64,000 bases of DNA from Thermohalobaculum xanthum (GCF_016623495.1 NZ_JAEHHL010000012.1:62001-126000); one strand, 5' to 3'; shown: positions 8,784 through 18,350, counted from the first letter of the stretch. The notes: a model not told the origin generated them from the sequence alone. Numbers and translations: made by a program.

Positions 8784-11698
8784 GCAGCACCGCGTCGCAG
8801 CGCCCGCAGACGCCGGCGCTGGCGTGATGCCCGACATCGGGCAGCACCCGCCAGCAGCGCGCGCATTTCTCGCCCTCGGCCCGCTCGAACACCACGCCGA
8901 TCGCGGGGTCGTCGGCGCGGAACGCCTCGGCCGGGGGCTCGTCGCCCGCCAGCTCCAGGGCCGAGGTGATGCAGACCTCGGCCATGTCGATCGAGCGCAC
9001 CGCCGCCAGCGTATCGGGGTCGGCGATGTAGAGCACCGGCGCCGCCTCCAGCGGCGCGCCGATCAGCTTGTCGCGCCGGGCGATCTCGAGCGCGCCGTTG
9101 ACCACGCGCCGGGCCGCGCGGATGCGCGCCCATTTCGCTGCCAGCGCGTCGTCGCGCCAGCCCGACGGGGTGTCGGGGAAGTCCTGCAGGTGGACCGAGC
9201 TGCCCTCGCCGGGGAAGCGCGCGAGCCAGACCTCCTCCATGGTGAAGCACAGGATCGGCGCGAGCCAGGTGGTCAGCCGGCGGAACAGCGCATCCATCAC
9301 CGTGCGCGCGGCGCGCCGCCGCGGGCTCGAGGCCGCGTCGCAATAGAGCGCGTCCTTGCGGATGTCGAACCAGAAGGCCGAGAGGTCCGAGGTCGCGAAG
9401 GTGAAGAGCTTCTGGAACACGCCCTGGTAGTCGAACTCGGCATAGCCCTTGCGCACCTCGGCATCGAGCACCGCGAGGCGGTGCAGGATGAGCCGCTCGA
9501 GCTCGGGCATGTCGGCGGGCTCGACCCGCTCGGCCTCGTCGAAGCCCGACAGCGCCGCCAGCATGTATCGCAGCGTGTTGCGCAGCCGGCGATAGCTGTC
9601 GGCGGTGCCCTTGAGGATCTCGGGGCCGATGCGCAGGTCGGCGGTGTAGTCCGACTGCGCCACCCACAGCCGCAGGATGTCGGCGCCGTACTGCTTGATC
9701 ACCTCCTGCGGGGCAACGGTGTTGCCCAGCGACTTCGACATCTTCTGGCCCTTCTCGTCCAGCGTGAAGCCGTGGGTGACCACTGCCTTGTAGGGCGCGC
9801 GGCCCATCGTGCCGCAGCCCTGCAGCATCGAGGAATGGAACCAGCCGCGATGCTGGTCGGTGCCCTCGAGGTAGACATCCGCGGGCCACGCCCCATCGGG
9901 CCGGTCGCGCAGCACGAAGGCATGAGTCGAGCCCGAGTCGAACCAGACATCGAGGATGTCGTCGACCTTGATCCAGTCGGCGGGGTCGTGATCGGGCCGC
10001 AGGAACCGCTCGGCCGCGCCTTCCGCGTACCACGCATCCGCCCCCTCAGCGCGGAAGGCGGCGCTGATGCGGGCGTTCACGCGCTCGTCGCGCAGCAGGA
10101 AGTCCGGGGCGTCGGGCTTGGCGCCGCGACGGACGAAACAGGTCAGCGGCACGCCCCAGGCGCGCTGGCGGCTCAGCACCCAGTCGGGTCGGTTCTCGAT
10201 CATGGAGTAGAGCCGGTTGCGCCCGGTGCGGGGCACCCAGTTCACCAGATGGTCGATCGAGGCGAGCGCGCGCGCGGATGGTCTCGCCATGCTCGGACTT
10301 GCCGTCGTCGAGCGGCTTGTCGATGGCGACGAACCACTGCGCGGTGTTGCGGAAGATGAGCGGCGCCTTCGAGCGCCAGGAGTGCGGGTAGGAATGCTTG
10401 ACCCGGCCGCGCGCGATGAGGGCGCCGGCCTCGGCCAGCTTGTCGATGACACGCTTGTTGGCGTCGCCCTCCTTGCCCTTGTCGGTGAAGATTACCGCGC
10501 CGCCGAAGAACGGCAGGTCGGGCCGGAACGAGCCGTCCTCGAGCACGTTGTGGGTCATCTTCAGGTCGGGGAACTGGCCCCGGTAGCGCAGGAAGACCTC
10601 GTAGTCGTCCGCGCCGTGGCTGGGCGCGGTATGGACGAAGCCGGTGCCGGCATCATCCGTGACGTGATCGCCCGCCAGCATCGGCACGTCTAAGTCCCAC
10701 TCGCCTGCGGCGCCATCGAGGCCACGCAGGGGATGCGCGCAAGTGATCGCGGCAAGCTCGTCGGCCGTCACCGCCCGGAGCTTCTCGAAGCCCTCGACGC
10801 GGGCCTGGCGGAAGACCTCCTCGGCCAGCCGGTCCGCCAGCAGGTATGTGTCGCCCGCCCGCGCCCAGTTCTCCTCGGGCGCGGCACTGACGCGATAGAG
10901 GCCGTAGGAGATCGCTGGGTTGAAGGCGATCGCCCGGTTCTGCGGGATCGTCCAGGGGGTGGTCGTCCAGATCACGACCGGCAGCCCCACGAGGTCGTCC
11001 GAGGCGGCCGACGTCACCGGGAACTTCACCCAGATCGTGTGGCTCTGATGGTCGTGATACTCGACCTCGGCCTCGGCCAGGGCGGTCTTCTCGACCACCG
11101 ACCACATCACCGGCTTCGAGCCCTGGTAGAGCGAGCCGTTCATCACGAACTTCATGAACTCCTCGGCGATCACCGCCTCGGCGTCGAAGCTCATGGTCAG
11201 GTAGGGGTCGTCCCAGTCGCCGGTGACGCCCAGCCGCTTGAACTCGTCGCGCTGGATGTCGACCCAGCCCTCGGCGAAGCGGCGGCACTCGGCGCGCAGC
11301 TCGTTGACCGGAACCTCGTCCTTGTTCTTGCCCCTGGCGCGGTACTGCTCCTCGATCTTCCACTCGATCGGCAGGCCGTGGCAGTCCCAGCCGGGAACAT
11401 AGCGGCTGTCGAAGCCCAGCATCTGGTGCGAGCGCACGACGAAGTCCTTGAGGATCTTGTTCAGCGCGTGGCCGATATGCAGGTGCCCGTTGGCATAGGG
11501 CGGGCCGTCATGCAGCACGAAGGGCGGGCGGCCCGCGGCGGTCTCGCGCAGGCGGTGGTAGAGCCGCATCTCCTCCCAGCGCTCGAGCCATTCGGGCTCG
11601 CGCTTGGGCAGGCCCGCGCGCATCGGGAAGTCGGTCTCGGGCAGGAACAGGGTGTCCTTGTAGTCGGGCAAGGACGTGTCGGTCGTGTCGGCGGTCAT
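8776..11698 (-). CDS. ileS: Isoleucine-tRNA ligase, reading frame interrupted by a 2-base shift
   Basis: A class I aminoacyl-tRNA synthetase charging tRNA-Ile. The 5' frame (from ATG 11698) carries the HIGH motif in [17 protein letters not shown] and most of the editing domain. The 3' frame (to stop 8776) resumes with [19 protein letters not shown], contains KMSKS in [14 protein letters not shown], and ends with a zinc-finger tail ([10 protein letters not shown]...CGRCDAVL). The two halves join at 10266-10276, an 11-base alternating GC run. Adding one CG there gives the expected [11 protein letters not shown], so the shift is equivalent to loss of two bases. Because the gene is essential, a sequencing or assembly error is the likeliest cause. 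A genuine slippage allele, or two polypeptides, is less likely. Confidence 0.9.
10266..10276 (-). other. Frameshift site in ileS (alternating GC run)
   Basis: The plus strand reads GCGCGCGCGCG here. On the coding strand the codons ATC CGC GCG CGC GCT CGC put the downstream conserved block out of frame. Inserting a CG dinucleotide restores ...CGC GCG CGC GCG CTC GCC and a continuous IleS. Confidence 0.85.
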
Positions 11699-12015
11699 CG
11701 GACGCCTCGTCTGAGCGCTGAAAGCATGGGTGTGGATCTTTTGGTGCGCATATCGCCTGCACCTTGGTCCCGGCGCCGCCTGTCAGCGGGCCGGGCGCGT
11801 AATTCGCCGCGGATGGGGCGTCCACTCCGTCATGGCGCGCCTTATAGCCGCCGCAACCCGGGGCGTCCAGATACGCGATGGCACAGGCAGCCGCCGGGCG
11901 AATGGATCTGAAAATTCTCCTATTGAGAATAATCTTTTCGAAAACTATCTGATTATTGATTTATCCATGCACGCTATCTCTCTGCGCAACGACATGCATT
12001 CACAGGAGAGATCCG
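11699..12015. other. Divergent intergenic region ileS / doxX
   Basis: No credible gene is present in these 317 bases. The left two thirds are GC-rich and would hold the ileS promoter. The last 110 bases are AT-rich and contain the promoter-like segment and inverted repeat listed separately. Confidence 0.7.
11914..11951 (+). promoter_or_regulatory. Candidate promoter with overlapping inverted repeat upstream of the DoxX gene
   Basis: TTGAGA (11923-11928) is separated by 17 bases from TATCTG (11946-11951), a plausible sigma-70 pair. The inverted repeat ATTCTC-N5-GAGAAT (11914-11930) overlaps the -35 element, a position that would suit a repressor. The regulator cannot be named from this. Confidence 0.45.
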
Positions 12016-12483
12016 ATGACCAGCCTTGCCCAGACCCGCCCGCTCGTCCCCTCGCTTGCCCCCGTCTACGCCGCCACCTCGGACCTGGCCGAGGCCGGGC
12101 TGCGTATCGCCGCCGGCGCCTTCCTGGTGCCGCATGGCGCCCAGAAGCTGTTCGGCTGGTTCGGCGGCTACGGGCTCGAGGCCACGGGCCAGTTCTTCGA
12201 GACCCAGCTCGGCTTCGCCAACGGCCTGCTCGCCGCGCTCGGCGCGGGATCGGTCGAGACCTTCGGCGGGCTGCTGCTCGCACTCGGCCTGCTCACCCGC
12301 CCAGCCGCCGCGGCGATCGCCGTGATGCTGCTGGTGGCAGCGACGGTGCATCTTCCCAACGGCTTCTTCTGGACCTCGGGCGGCTGGGAATACCCGGTGC
12401 TGTGGGCCACGGTCGCGGGCTTCTTCGCCATCCGCGGCGGCGGGCGCCTGTCGCTCGACCGGCTGATCGGCCGCGAGATCTGA
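12016..12483 (+). CDS. DoxX family membrane protein
   Basis: A 155-residue inner-membrane protein with about four hydrophobic segments. LRIAAGAFLVPHGAQKLFGWFGG is the typical first DoxX helix with its His-Gly and Lys-Leu-Phe. ETFGGLLLALGLLTRPAAAAIAVMLLVA and the final WATVAGFFAIRGGGRLSLDRLIG complete the domain. The start at 12016 is preceded by CAGGAGAGATCCG; an earlier in-frame ATG lacks a site. DoxX relatives have been linked to quinone or thiosulfate metabolism and to oxidative-stress complexes, but no role can be fixed here. It is transcribed alone, from an AT-rich promoter region, into a strong terminator. Confidence 0.9.
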   Translation: MTSLAQTRPLVPSLAPVYAATSDLAEAGLRIAAGAFLVPHGAQKLFGWFGGYGLEATGQFFETQLGFANGLLAALGAGSVETFGGLLLALGLLTRPAAAAIAVMLLVAATVHLPNGFFWTSGGWEYPVLWATVAGFFAIRGGGRLSLDRLIGREI

Positions 12484-12522
12484 GCCCGCGCATCCCGCGC
12501 GCGGCCAGGCCCTGAATGCGAA

Positions 12523-12552
12523 GCGCCCCGCCGGAGCGATCCGGCGGGGCGC
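12523..12552. terminator. Bidirectional terminator between DoxX gene and rplY
   Basis: GCGCCCCGCCGGA (12523-12535) and TCCGGCGGGGCGC (12540-12552) form a perfect 13-bp stem with a GCGA loop. It is placed between convergent genes. Confidence 0.85.
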
Positions 12553-12589
12553 AAAATTCCTGATCGTGCCGCGACGAGCCGGGGGAGGA

Positions 12590-13240
12590 TTATTCCTCCT
12601 CGTCGCCCTCGGCCTCGGCCTCGACCTCGGCTTCGGTTTCGGCCTCGGCTTCCTCGTCCTCTTCCGACACCAGCGCCGACGGCGCCGAGATGTTGGCGAT
12701 CACGAAGTCGCGGTCGGTGATGGTCGGCGTGGCGCCCTCGGGCAGCGCGACGTTCGAGATCTTGACGACATCGCCGACATCGAGCCCGGTCAGGTCCACC
12801 GTCAGGTGATCCGGGATGTCCCCGGCGCGCACCTTCAGCTCGACATCGGGGCGCACCACCGTCAGCACGCCGCCGCGGCGCAGGCCGGGGGCCTGGTCGT
12901 GGTTCACGAACTCGACCGGGATGAAGAGGCTGATGCGCGAGCGCTCGGAGAGACGCAGGAAGTCGACATGGATCGGCAGGTCACGCACCACGTCGCGCTG
13001 CACGGCGCGGCAGATCACGGTGTGCTCCTTGCCATCGACATTGAGCTTGATCAGCGTCGACAGGAACTTGCCCGCCTTGAGCCGCTTCAGAAGCTCGTTA
13101 TGCTTCATGCTGATCGTGACGGGGTCGTCGCCGCCGCCATAGATCACGCCGGGTACCATGCCTTCGCGACGGGTCGAGCGGGCAGCCCCTTTGCCCACAC
13201 CGGCACGCGCAGTGGCATCCAGGACAATCGTCTGGGCCAT
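12590..13240 (-). CDS. rplY: 50S ribosomal protein L25 / general stress protein Ctc
   Basis: A 5S rRNA-binding protein of 216 residues in the long (L25 plus TL5 C-terminal) form. The N-terminal L25 domain starts [24 protein letters not shown]; the second beta domain runs from about residue 95 ([21 protein letters not shown]) to residue 185. The last 30 residues are almost entirely Glu and Ala ([20 protein letters not shown]), an acidic low-complexity tail of a kind common in alphaproteobacterial L25. Its usual neighbour pth is not here: the gene ends facing the DoxX gene. ATG 13240 follows a GGAGAGACACCC-type ribosome site. Confidence 0.96.
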   Translation of the reverse strand: MAQTIVLDATARAGVGKGAARSTRREGMVPGVIYGGGDDPVTISMKHNELLKRLKAGKFLSTLIKLNVDGKEHTVICRAVQRDVVRDLPIHVDFLRLSERSRISLFIPVEFVNHDQAPGLRRGGVLTVVRPDVELKVRAGDIPDHLTVDLTGLDVGDVVKISNVALPEGATPTITDRDFVIANISAPSALVSEEDEEAEAETEAEVEAEAEGDEEE

Positions 13241-13516
13241 GGGTGTCTCTCCAGGAATAACGTTTCACATGCCTTCCGCGCCGATCCTCCAGGGGTGTAA
13301 GCGGCACGGAAGCCGCCCTCATACGCGAATCCGCGGCATTTGCAAGGGGCGACGGGCGCGCCGCGCTCCCATCCGCACGGATCCGCGCGCCACGACACAC
13401 CCTGCCGCACGCGCGGATTGCACTCTGGCCGCGCCCATGCATCACTGGAGCCGCCCGGGACCAACCCCGGGGCACCCCGGGCCGCGCGGCCCAGCACGCA
13501 AAGAGACCAGGGACAG

Positions 13517-14299
13517 ATGATTGCCCGCCGCCTCGTCGCAACGGTCATGGTTCTGGCGCTTGCCCTTGGCGGCTGCGCACCACCGCCAAGGGGGCTGGCC
13601 CCGCCCGCCGCGAGCGAGACGGCGATCAACGCCCCGGCCGGGAGCGGGGCGGGCGAGAGCGCCGAAGACGAAAGCGGGCAGGACGCCCCGCTCACCGCGC
13701 CGCCGGGCGGCCGGCTCGCCGCGCTGCGCGTGACCGTCGCGAACGCCCCGCCCGAGCTTCTCGACGACCAGCGCCTGGGGGTGCTGACCGTCCGGCGCGG
13801 GGCCGAACACCGCCCGACGCGGCTGATCTTCGCCGACGGCGCGCTGGCGGTCTACCGGCTGCCCGCCGGGGTCTACCGTGTCGAATCGATCGCCGGTTAC
13901 GACTGCGGCGAGATCTACCTCACGCTCGGGCAAGGCGCGGCGCCGCTCTCGCTCGGCGGGCTCGAGCTTTCCGTCTACGACGACAACGCGGCCACACTCT
14001 CGGGCCAGCTGCCGACGCCGCGCGACCTCGACGGCCTCGCAGGGCTCACGGGCGTCGCCACGGACGAGATCGACGCAAGCCCGCTCGAGCGGCGGCAGGG
14101 CATCGTCTGCCGGCGCGACCCGCGCGCGGTCTCGCGGCCCGACATCGACCCCAACATCCGCAAGCTCACGCCCACCGAGATCGCGCTCAGCGTCCTGCTC
14201 GGCGGGCTGATCGGCGCGGCCGGGGGCTACGCGATCGCGGCGGGTACCTTCATCTTCGTCAGCGGCACGGCGGGCGGTGCGGTCTTCCTCGGTCTGTGA
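13517..14299 (+). CDS. Putative lipoprotein of unknown function
   Basis: A 260-residue protein with a lipoprotein signal: VMVLALALGGC, lipidated Cys20. A Pro/Ala/Glu-rich linker (about 25-60) leads to a beta-rich domain that includes LIFADGALAVYRLPAGVYRVESIAGYDCGEIYLTLG. The YRLPAGVYRVESI phrase resembles DUF2846-type or similar lipoprotein beta domains, but I do not recognise the family with confidence. The C terminus (ALSVLLGGLIGAAGGYAIAAG) is a Gly-rich hydrophobic stretch able to cross or insert into a membrane. It stands alone between divergent rplY and the lut operon. Two or three Cys residues in the mature part could form a disulfide. Confidence 0.75.
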   Translation: MIARRLVATVMVLALALGGCAPPPRGLAPPAASETAINAPAGSGAGESAEDESGQDAPLTAPPGGRLAALRVTVANAPPELLDDQRLGVLTVRRGAEHRPTRLIFADGALAVYRLPAGVYRVESIAGYDCGEIYLTLGQGAAPLSLGGLELSVYDDNAATLSGQLPTPRDLDGLAGLTGVATDEIDASPLERRQGIVCRRDPRAVSRPDIDPNIRKLTPTEIALSVLLGGLIGAAGGYAIAAGTFIFVSGTAGGAVFLGL

Positions 14300-14407
14300 A
14301 CGGGGGCTTGCCGCGCGCGCCGCTTCGCGCGATCCATGGGCAGATCGCCGCATCGGACCGGGCCGCGCGAAGTGGTACGCCCGACTGACCGGAACAGGGA
14401 GTTCCCA

Positions 14408-15172
14408 ATGCCGCCGAGCACGCCCCGCGTTGCCCTCCTCGTCACCTGCCTCGTCGACACGATGCGGCCCTCGGTCGGCTTCGCCGCCGTCAGGCTGCTC
14501 GAGCAGGCGGGCTGCACCGTGCATGTCCCGGTCCAGACCTGCTGCGGCCAGCCCAACTACAATTCCGGCGATCGCGACGGCGCCAGGGCGCTGGCCCGGC
14601 GGATGATCGAGGCGATGGCGGGCTTCGATTTCGTCGTCGCCCCCTCGGGCAGCTGCGCGGCGACGGTGATCAAGGATTACCCCCAGATGTTCGCCGGCGA
14701 CCCGGAATGGGAGGCGCCCGCGCGCGACCTCGCCGGCCGGACCCACGAGATCGTGAGCTTCCTGACCGACGTGATGGAGATCGATGCCGTTGGCGCGCGC
14801 GTGCCGGCCAGGGCCACCTATCACGACAGTTGCTCGGGGCTGCGCTCGCTCGGCATCAAGGACCAGCCGCGCAAGCTGCTCGCCTCGGTCGAGGGGCTGA
14901 CCCTCGCCGAGATGGCCGAGCCCGAGATCTGCTGCGGCTTCGGCGGCACCTTCTGCGTCAAGTATCCCGATATCTCGAACAAGATGGTGTCGAACAAGAC
15001 CGCAGACATCGCCGCCACGGGGGCGGAGCTTCTGCTGGCGGGCGATCTTGGCTGCCTGATGAACATGGCGGGCAAGCTGAGCCGCGAGGGCAAGCCCGTG
15101 AAGGCGCGCCACGTCGTCGAGGTGCTGGCCGGCGACACCGACACCCCGGCGATCGGGGAGGGCGGCAAATGA
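14408..15172 (+). CDS. lutA: Lactate utilization protein LutA (Fe-S oxidoreductase, cysteine-rich domain)
   Basis: A 254-residue subunit of the LutABC iron-sulfur L-lactate dehydrogenase. It carries two CCG-type cysteine-rich motifs: CCGQPNYNSG at Cys45-Cys46 and CCGFGGTFCVKYPDIS at Cys175-Cys176, the heterodisulfide-reductase-like cluster ligands. SGSCAATVIKDYP is another LutA/YkgE block. ATG 14408 is preceded by AGGGAGTTCCCA, so the open frame from 14336 is not needed. It overlaps lutB by the sequence ATGA, consistent with one mRNA. No LutR-type regulator or lactate permease lies in the flanks seen here. Confidence 0.95.
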   Translation: MPPSTPRVALLVTCLVDTMRPSVGFAAVRLLEQAGCTVHVPVQTCCGQPNYNSGDRDGARALARRMIEAMAGFDFVVAPSGSCAATVIKDYPQMFAGDPEWEAPARDLAGRTHEIVSFLTDVMEIDAVGARVPARATYHDSCSGLRSLGIKDQPRKLLASVEGLTLAEMAEPEICCGFGGTFCVKYPDISNKMVSNKTADIAATGAELLLAGDLGCLMNMAGKLSREGKPVKARHVVEVLAGDTDTPAIGEGGK

Positions 15173-16590
15173 GCGCCCACGCCCCCACCACGCCCCGATT
15201 CAAGCAGAACGCCCGCGAGGCGCTTGCCAACAAGAACATCCAGGCGGCCATGGGCAACGCCCAGGCGGGCTTCGTCGCCAAGCGCGCCGCCGCCCGCGCC
15301 GCCCTGCCGGAATTCGACGACATCCGCGACGCCGCGCGCGACCTCAAGAACCACGTGCTGGCGAACCTCGACGCGTATCTCGAGCGCTACGAGGCCAAGG
15401 TCACCGCCGCGGGCGGCCATGTCCACTGGGCCGAGACGGCCGAGGACGCCCAGCGCATCGTGCTCGACATCTGCCGCGAGGCGGGCGCGAAGACCGTGAA
15501 CAAGGGCAAGTCGATGATCTCGGAGGAATGCGGGATCAACGACTTCCTCGAAGAACACGGCGTGCGCGCGCAGGAGACGGACCTGGGCGAGTACATCATC
15601 CAGCTGCGCCACGAGATGCCCAGCCACATCATCGCCCCCGCGGTGCATGTGACCGTCCCCGAGGTCGAGGCCGAGTTCCGCAAGGCCCACACCCACCTCG
15701 ACCCCGGGCGCAACCTCGCCGAGCTGCCCTCGCTCCTGGCCGAGGCCCGCGGCGTGCTGCGCGAGAAGTATTTCGGCGCCGAGGTCGGCATCACCGGCGC
15801 CAACATGCTGATCGCCGAGACCGGCCAATCGGTGATCGTGACCAACGAGGGCAATGGCGACCTCAGCCAGTCGCTGCCGAGGGTCCATATCGTCATGGCC
15901 TCGATCGAGAAGATCGTGCCGACGCTCGAGGACGCCTCGACCGTCCTGCGCGTGCTGGCGCGCTCGGCCACGGGGCAGGAGATCACGGTCTACACGACCT
16001 TCTCGTCCGGCCCGCGCCGGCCCGAGGACCCTGACGGGCCCGAGGAATACCACGTGGTGCTGCTCGACAACGGCCGCACCGGCATGCTGGGCACCGAGTT
16101 CCAGGAGATGCTGCGCTGCATCCGCTGCGGCGCGTGCATGAACCACTGCCCGGTCTACCAGTCGGTCGGCGGCCACGCCTATGGCTGGGTCTATCCCGGG
16201 CCGATGGGCGCGGTGCTGACCCCCTCGCTGATCGGGGTCGAGAAGGGCGGGCAGCTGCCCAACGCCTCGACCTTCTGCGGGCGCTGCGAGTCGGTCTGCC
16301 CGATGCGCATTCCGCTGCCCAAGATGATGCGCCACTGGCGCGAGCGGGAGTTCGAGAAGAACCTCACGCCCTCGGCCGCGCGCTGGGGGCTGGCGGCGTG
16401 GCGCTTCCTCGGCACCCGGGCATGGGCCTACCGGCTGGTGACGGCGGCCTCGGCGCGGGCCCTCGCGCTTGCCGCCATGGGCAAGGGCCGGCTCGCCCGG
16501 CTGCCGATGGGTGGCGGCTGGACCGCCCATCGCGACTTCCCCGCGCCCCAGGGGCGCACGTTCCAGAGCCAGTGGAGGGGCGAGCGATGA
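15169..16590 (+). CDS. lutB: Lactate utilization protein LutB (LUD domain plus ferredoxin-type clusters)
   Basis: A 473-residue protein. The N-terminal two thirds are the LUD (DUF162) domain: KTVNKGKSMISEECGINDFLE, LRHEMPSHIIAPAVHVT, GITGANMLIAETGQSVIVTN. Two 4Fe-4S motifs follow: CIRCGACMNHCPVYQ (Cys317, 320, 323, 327) and CGRCESVCP (Cys370, 373, 377). This is the electron-relay subunit of the LutABC complex oxidising L-lactate to pyruvate. It starts in the ATGA overlap with lutA and ends in an ATGA overlap with lutC. Confidence 0.95.
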   Translation: MSAHAPTTPRFKQNAREALANKNIQAAMGNAQAGFVAKRAAARAALPEFDDIRDAARDLKNHVLANLDAYLERYEAKVTAAGGHVHWAETAEDAQRIVLDICREAGAKTVNKGKSMISEECGINDFLEEHGVRAQETDLGEYIIQLRHEMPSHIIAPAVHVTVPEVEAEFRKAHTHLDPGRNLAELPSLLAEARGVLREKYFGAEVGITGANMLIAETGQSVIVTNEGNGDLSQSLPRVHIVMASIEKIVPTLEDASTVLRVLARSATGQEITVYTTFSSGPRRPEDPDGPEEYHVVLLDNGRTGMLGTEFQEMLRCIRCGACMNHCPVYQSVGGHAYGWVYPGPMGAVLTPSLIGVEKGGQLPNASTFCGRCESVCPMRIPLPKMMRHWREREFEKNLTPSAARWGLAAWRFLGTRAWAYRLVTAASARALALAAMGKGRLARLPMGGGWTAHRDFPAPQGRTFQSQWRGER

Positions 16591-17222
16591 GCGCGCGCGA
16601 GACGATCCTGTCCCGCATCCGCCGGGCCACCGGCGGCGGCGACCCTGCAAGCGTCGAGGCGCGGCTCGCGGGCGGCCAGGGCGCGCCGATCCCCCGGCAG
16701 GGCCGGGCCGAAGGCGACGCGCGGGTCGAGCAGTTCATCGCCAAGGCCCGCGCCGCCGACGCCACCGTCTCGCGCCTGGCCACGGCCGACGATCTGCCCG
16801 CCGCGCTGGCGGCCGAGCTGCGCGCGCGCAACCTGCCGGCGGCGATCCGCACCGGCGCCGACCCCCTGTTCGACCGAGACTGGGGGCCGGTCGAGCGCAG
16901 CACGGGCACCGGGCGGCTCGACGAGCCCGCCACCCTCAGCCGCGCCCGCATGGGCATGGCCGAGACCGGCACGCTCCTTCTGGCCTCGGGCCCCGAGAAC
17001 CCGGTGACGCTGACCTTCCTGGGCGAGACGCATTTCGTCGTGATCGACGCCGCCGACATCGCCGCGGGGTTCGAGGACATGTGGGCCGGCTGGCGCGCGC
17101 GCGGGCTCGACCCGCGCACCGTGAACCTGGTCACCGGGCCGTCGCGCTCGGCCGATATCGGCCAGACGCTGCAGCTCGGCGCCCACGGGCCGGTCGCCCT
17201 GCATGTCTTCGTGCTGGGCTGA
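16587..17222 (+). CDS. lutC: Lactate utilization protein LutC
   Basis: A 211-residue LUD-domain protein, third subunit of the lactate dehydrogenase. RARMGMAETGTLLLASGPENP and GPSRSADIGQTLQLGAHGP are the conserved LutC blocks; the second ends with PVALHVFVLG, as usual. It is translationally coupled to lutB through ATGA. No further lut or lld gene follows: the next gene is on the other strand. Confidence 0.94.
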   Translation: MSARETILSRIRRATGGGDPASVEARLAGGQGAPIPRQGRAEGDARVEQFIAKARAADATVSRLATADDLPAALAAELRARNLPAAIRTGADPLFDRDWGPVERSTGTGRLDEPATLSRARMGMAETGTLLLASGPENPVTLTFLGETHFVVIDAADIAAGFEDMWAGWRARGLDPRTVNLVTGPSRSADIGQTLQLGAHGPVALHVFVLG

Positions 17223-17254
17223 GGCGCGCCGAAATCCCCTAGCGGGGCCGGCGC

Positions 17255-17710
17255 TCAGCCGGGCCCTTCCTGGGTGTTCCAGATATCCCATTTCAGGCGC
17301 CACACGCCCTCGCCGTCACGCTCCCACAGCACGATGTACTTGCCGTATGCGGTGACGCGTCCGCCGATGCCATCGGGCGCGGTCAGCGTCAGGCGGCCCA
17401 GCTCGGTCGCGTTGGCGCCGTTGTCCCTGATCGATTCGGTCGTCAGGTTCAGATCCGACACCCCGGAATCGAAGACGCCCTGCCACAGGTCCCTGATCGC
17501 GTCGCGGCCTTCGACCCGCGCGGCGCCGGGCGGCAGCGCCACGGCGTCGGCGGTGTAAAGCGCGGCCAGCGCATCGGCGTCGCCGGCGTTGAAGGCGGCC
17601 TCGAAGCGGGCGCTGCTGTCGGCGATGCCGTCCATCGCGCCAGGCATGCCCATGTCGCTCGCGCAGGCCGACAGCGCCAGGAGCGCCGCCGCGGCAATCA
17701 TCGGTCTCAT
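17255..17710 (-). CDS. NTF2-like (SnoaL/DUF4440) domain lipoprotein
   Basis: A 151-residue protein with a lipobox (LLALSAC, Cys16), so anchored to a membrane. The mature part is a cone-shaped NTF2-like domain: SSARFEAAFNAGDADALAALYTADAVALPPG, then EGRDAIRDLWQGVFDSG, then a beta sheet ending GVWRLKWDIWNTQ. This is the DUF4440/ketosteroid-isomerase-like pattern, often found in secreted ligand-binding or accessory proteins of unknown substrate. It is convergent with lutC, 32 bases away. Confidence 0.85.
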   Translation of the reverse strand: MRPMIAAAALLALSACASDMGMPGAMDGIADSSARFEAAFNAGDADALAALYTADAVALPPGAARVEGRDAIRDLWQGVFDSGVSDLNLTTESIRDNGANATELGRLTLTAPDGIGGRVTAYGKYIVLWERDGEGVWRLKWDIWNTQEGPG

Positions 17711-17824
17711 CGGTCTTTTCCTTTCACAGGCGCGCAGGTTGCGGGCCCCTCGCCGGGTGCCAGCAGGGCCTCAGCCTAGCACAATGCCGGGCTTTTCCCG
17801 CGCGTCTTCGGCGCGCACCGCGGA

Positions 17825-18142
17825 TCAGTGGTAATAATAGTAGCGGCCGCCGTAGCAGCAGTTGTCGTCGTCGACGACCGCCCAGATGCCAAGGCCGAGC
17901 AGGCTGAGCGCGAAGGCGCCCATGGCAATCGACGCGTTCTCGGACCGCTCGTAGTCCATCTGCTGGCGCAGGATCTGCTCGCGCTGGCAGGCGGGCGAAC
18001 CATAGGGGTCGGGCGAGGCGAGGCAGGCGTCCAGCGCGGCGCGGTGCTCGGCCTTGGTGCGCGGGCTCGCACAGCCCGCCACCAGCGCCGCGGACGTGGC
18101 GACCGCGACCAGGGCCCGCGCAATCGAACCGATGCGGCGCAT
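17825..18142 (-). CDS. Small lipoprotein with a Tyr-rich end
   Basis: A 105-residue protein of no known family. The lipoprotein signal is VATSAALVAGC, Cys24. A short charged region follows with two Cys residues in DACLASPDPYGSPAC. Then comes one hydrophobic segment (SIAMGAFALSLLGLGIWAVV) and an odd tail, DDDNCCYGGRYYYYH. The codon pattern matches the neighbours, which supports a real gene. Function unknown. Confidence 0.65.
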   Translation of the reverse strand: MRRIGSIARALVAVATSAALVAGCASPRTKAEHRAALDACLASPDPYGSPACQREQILRQQMDYERSENASIAMGAFALSLLGLGIWAVVDDDNCCYGGRYYYYH

Positions 18143-18350
18143 GCTCCGGCACCTCCGGAAGAAACCCGACTGCCGCGGAGGTTAGCACGCCCGTGGCCGC
18201 GCAGGCGAATCCGCACGCCGGGCCCGTCGGCCCCTTGCAAAAGCCGTGCGGCAAGCACCAGATGATTGGCGCCGCGGTTCTCGGTCCACCGCGGCGCGTC
18301 GGCGCAGCCGCCGGCCCCGCGGGGGCGTGAAGGGCCGTGGAGAACCATCC

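Noticed and set aside
8227-10359. A 710-residue plus-strand frame opposite lspA and ileS
   Set aside because: Antisense to clearly recognisable lspA and ileS; no family signature.
11699-12015. Possible T-box or other tRNA-sensing leader before ileS
   Set aside because: No T-box sequence or specifier-loop structure seen; such leaders are not expected for ileS in alphaproteobacteria.
14821-16650. A 609-residue minus-strand frame across lutB
   Set aside because: Antisense shadow of the lut operon, no homology or start site; composition typical of frames opposite GC-rich genes.
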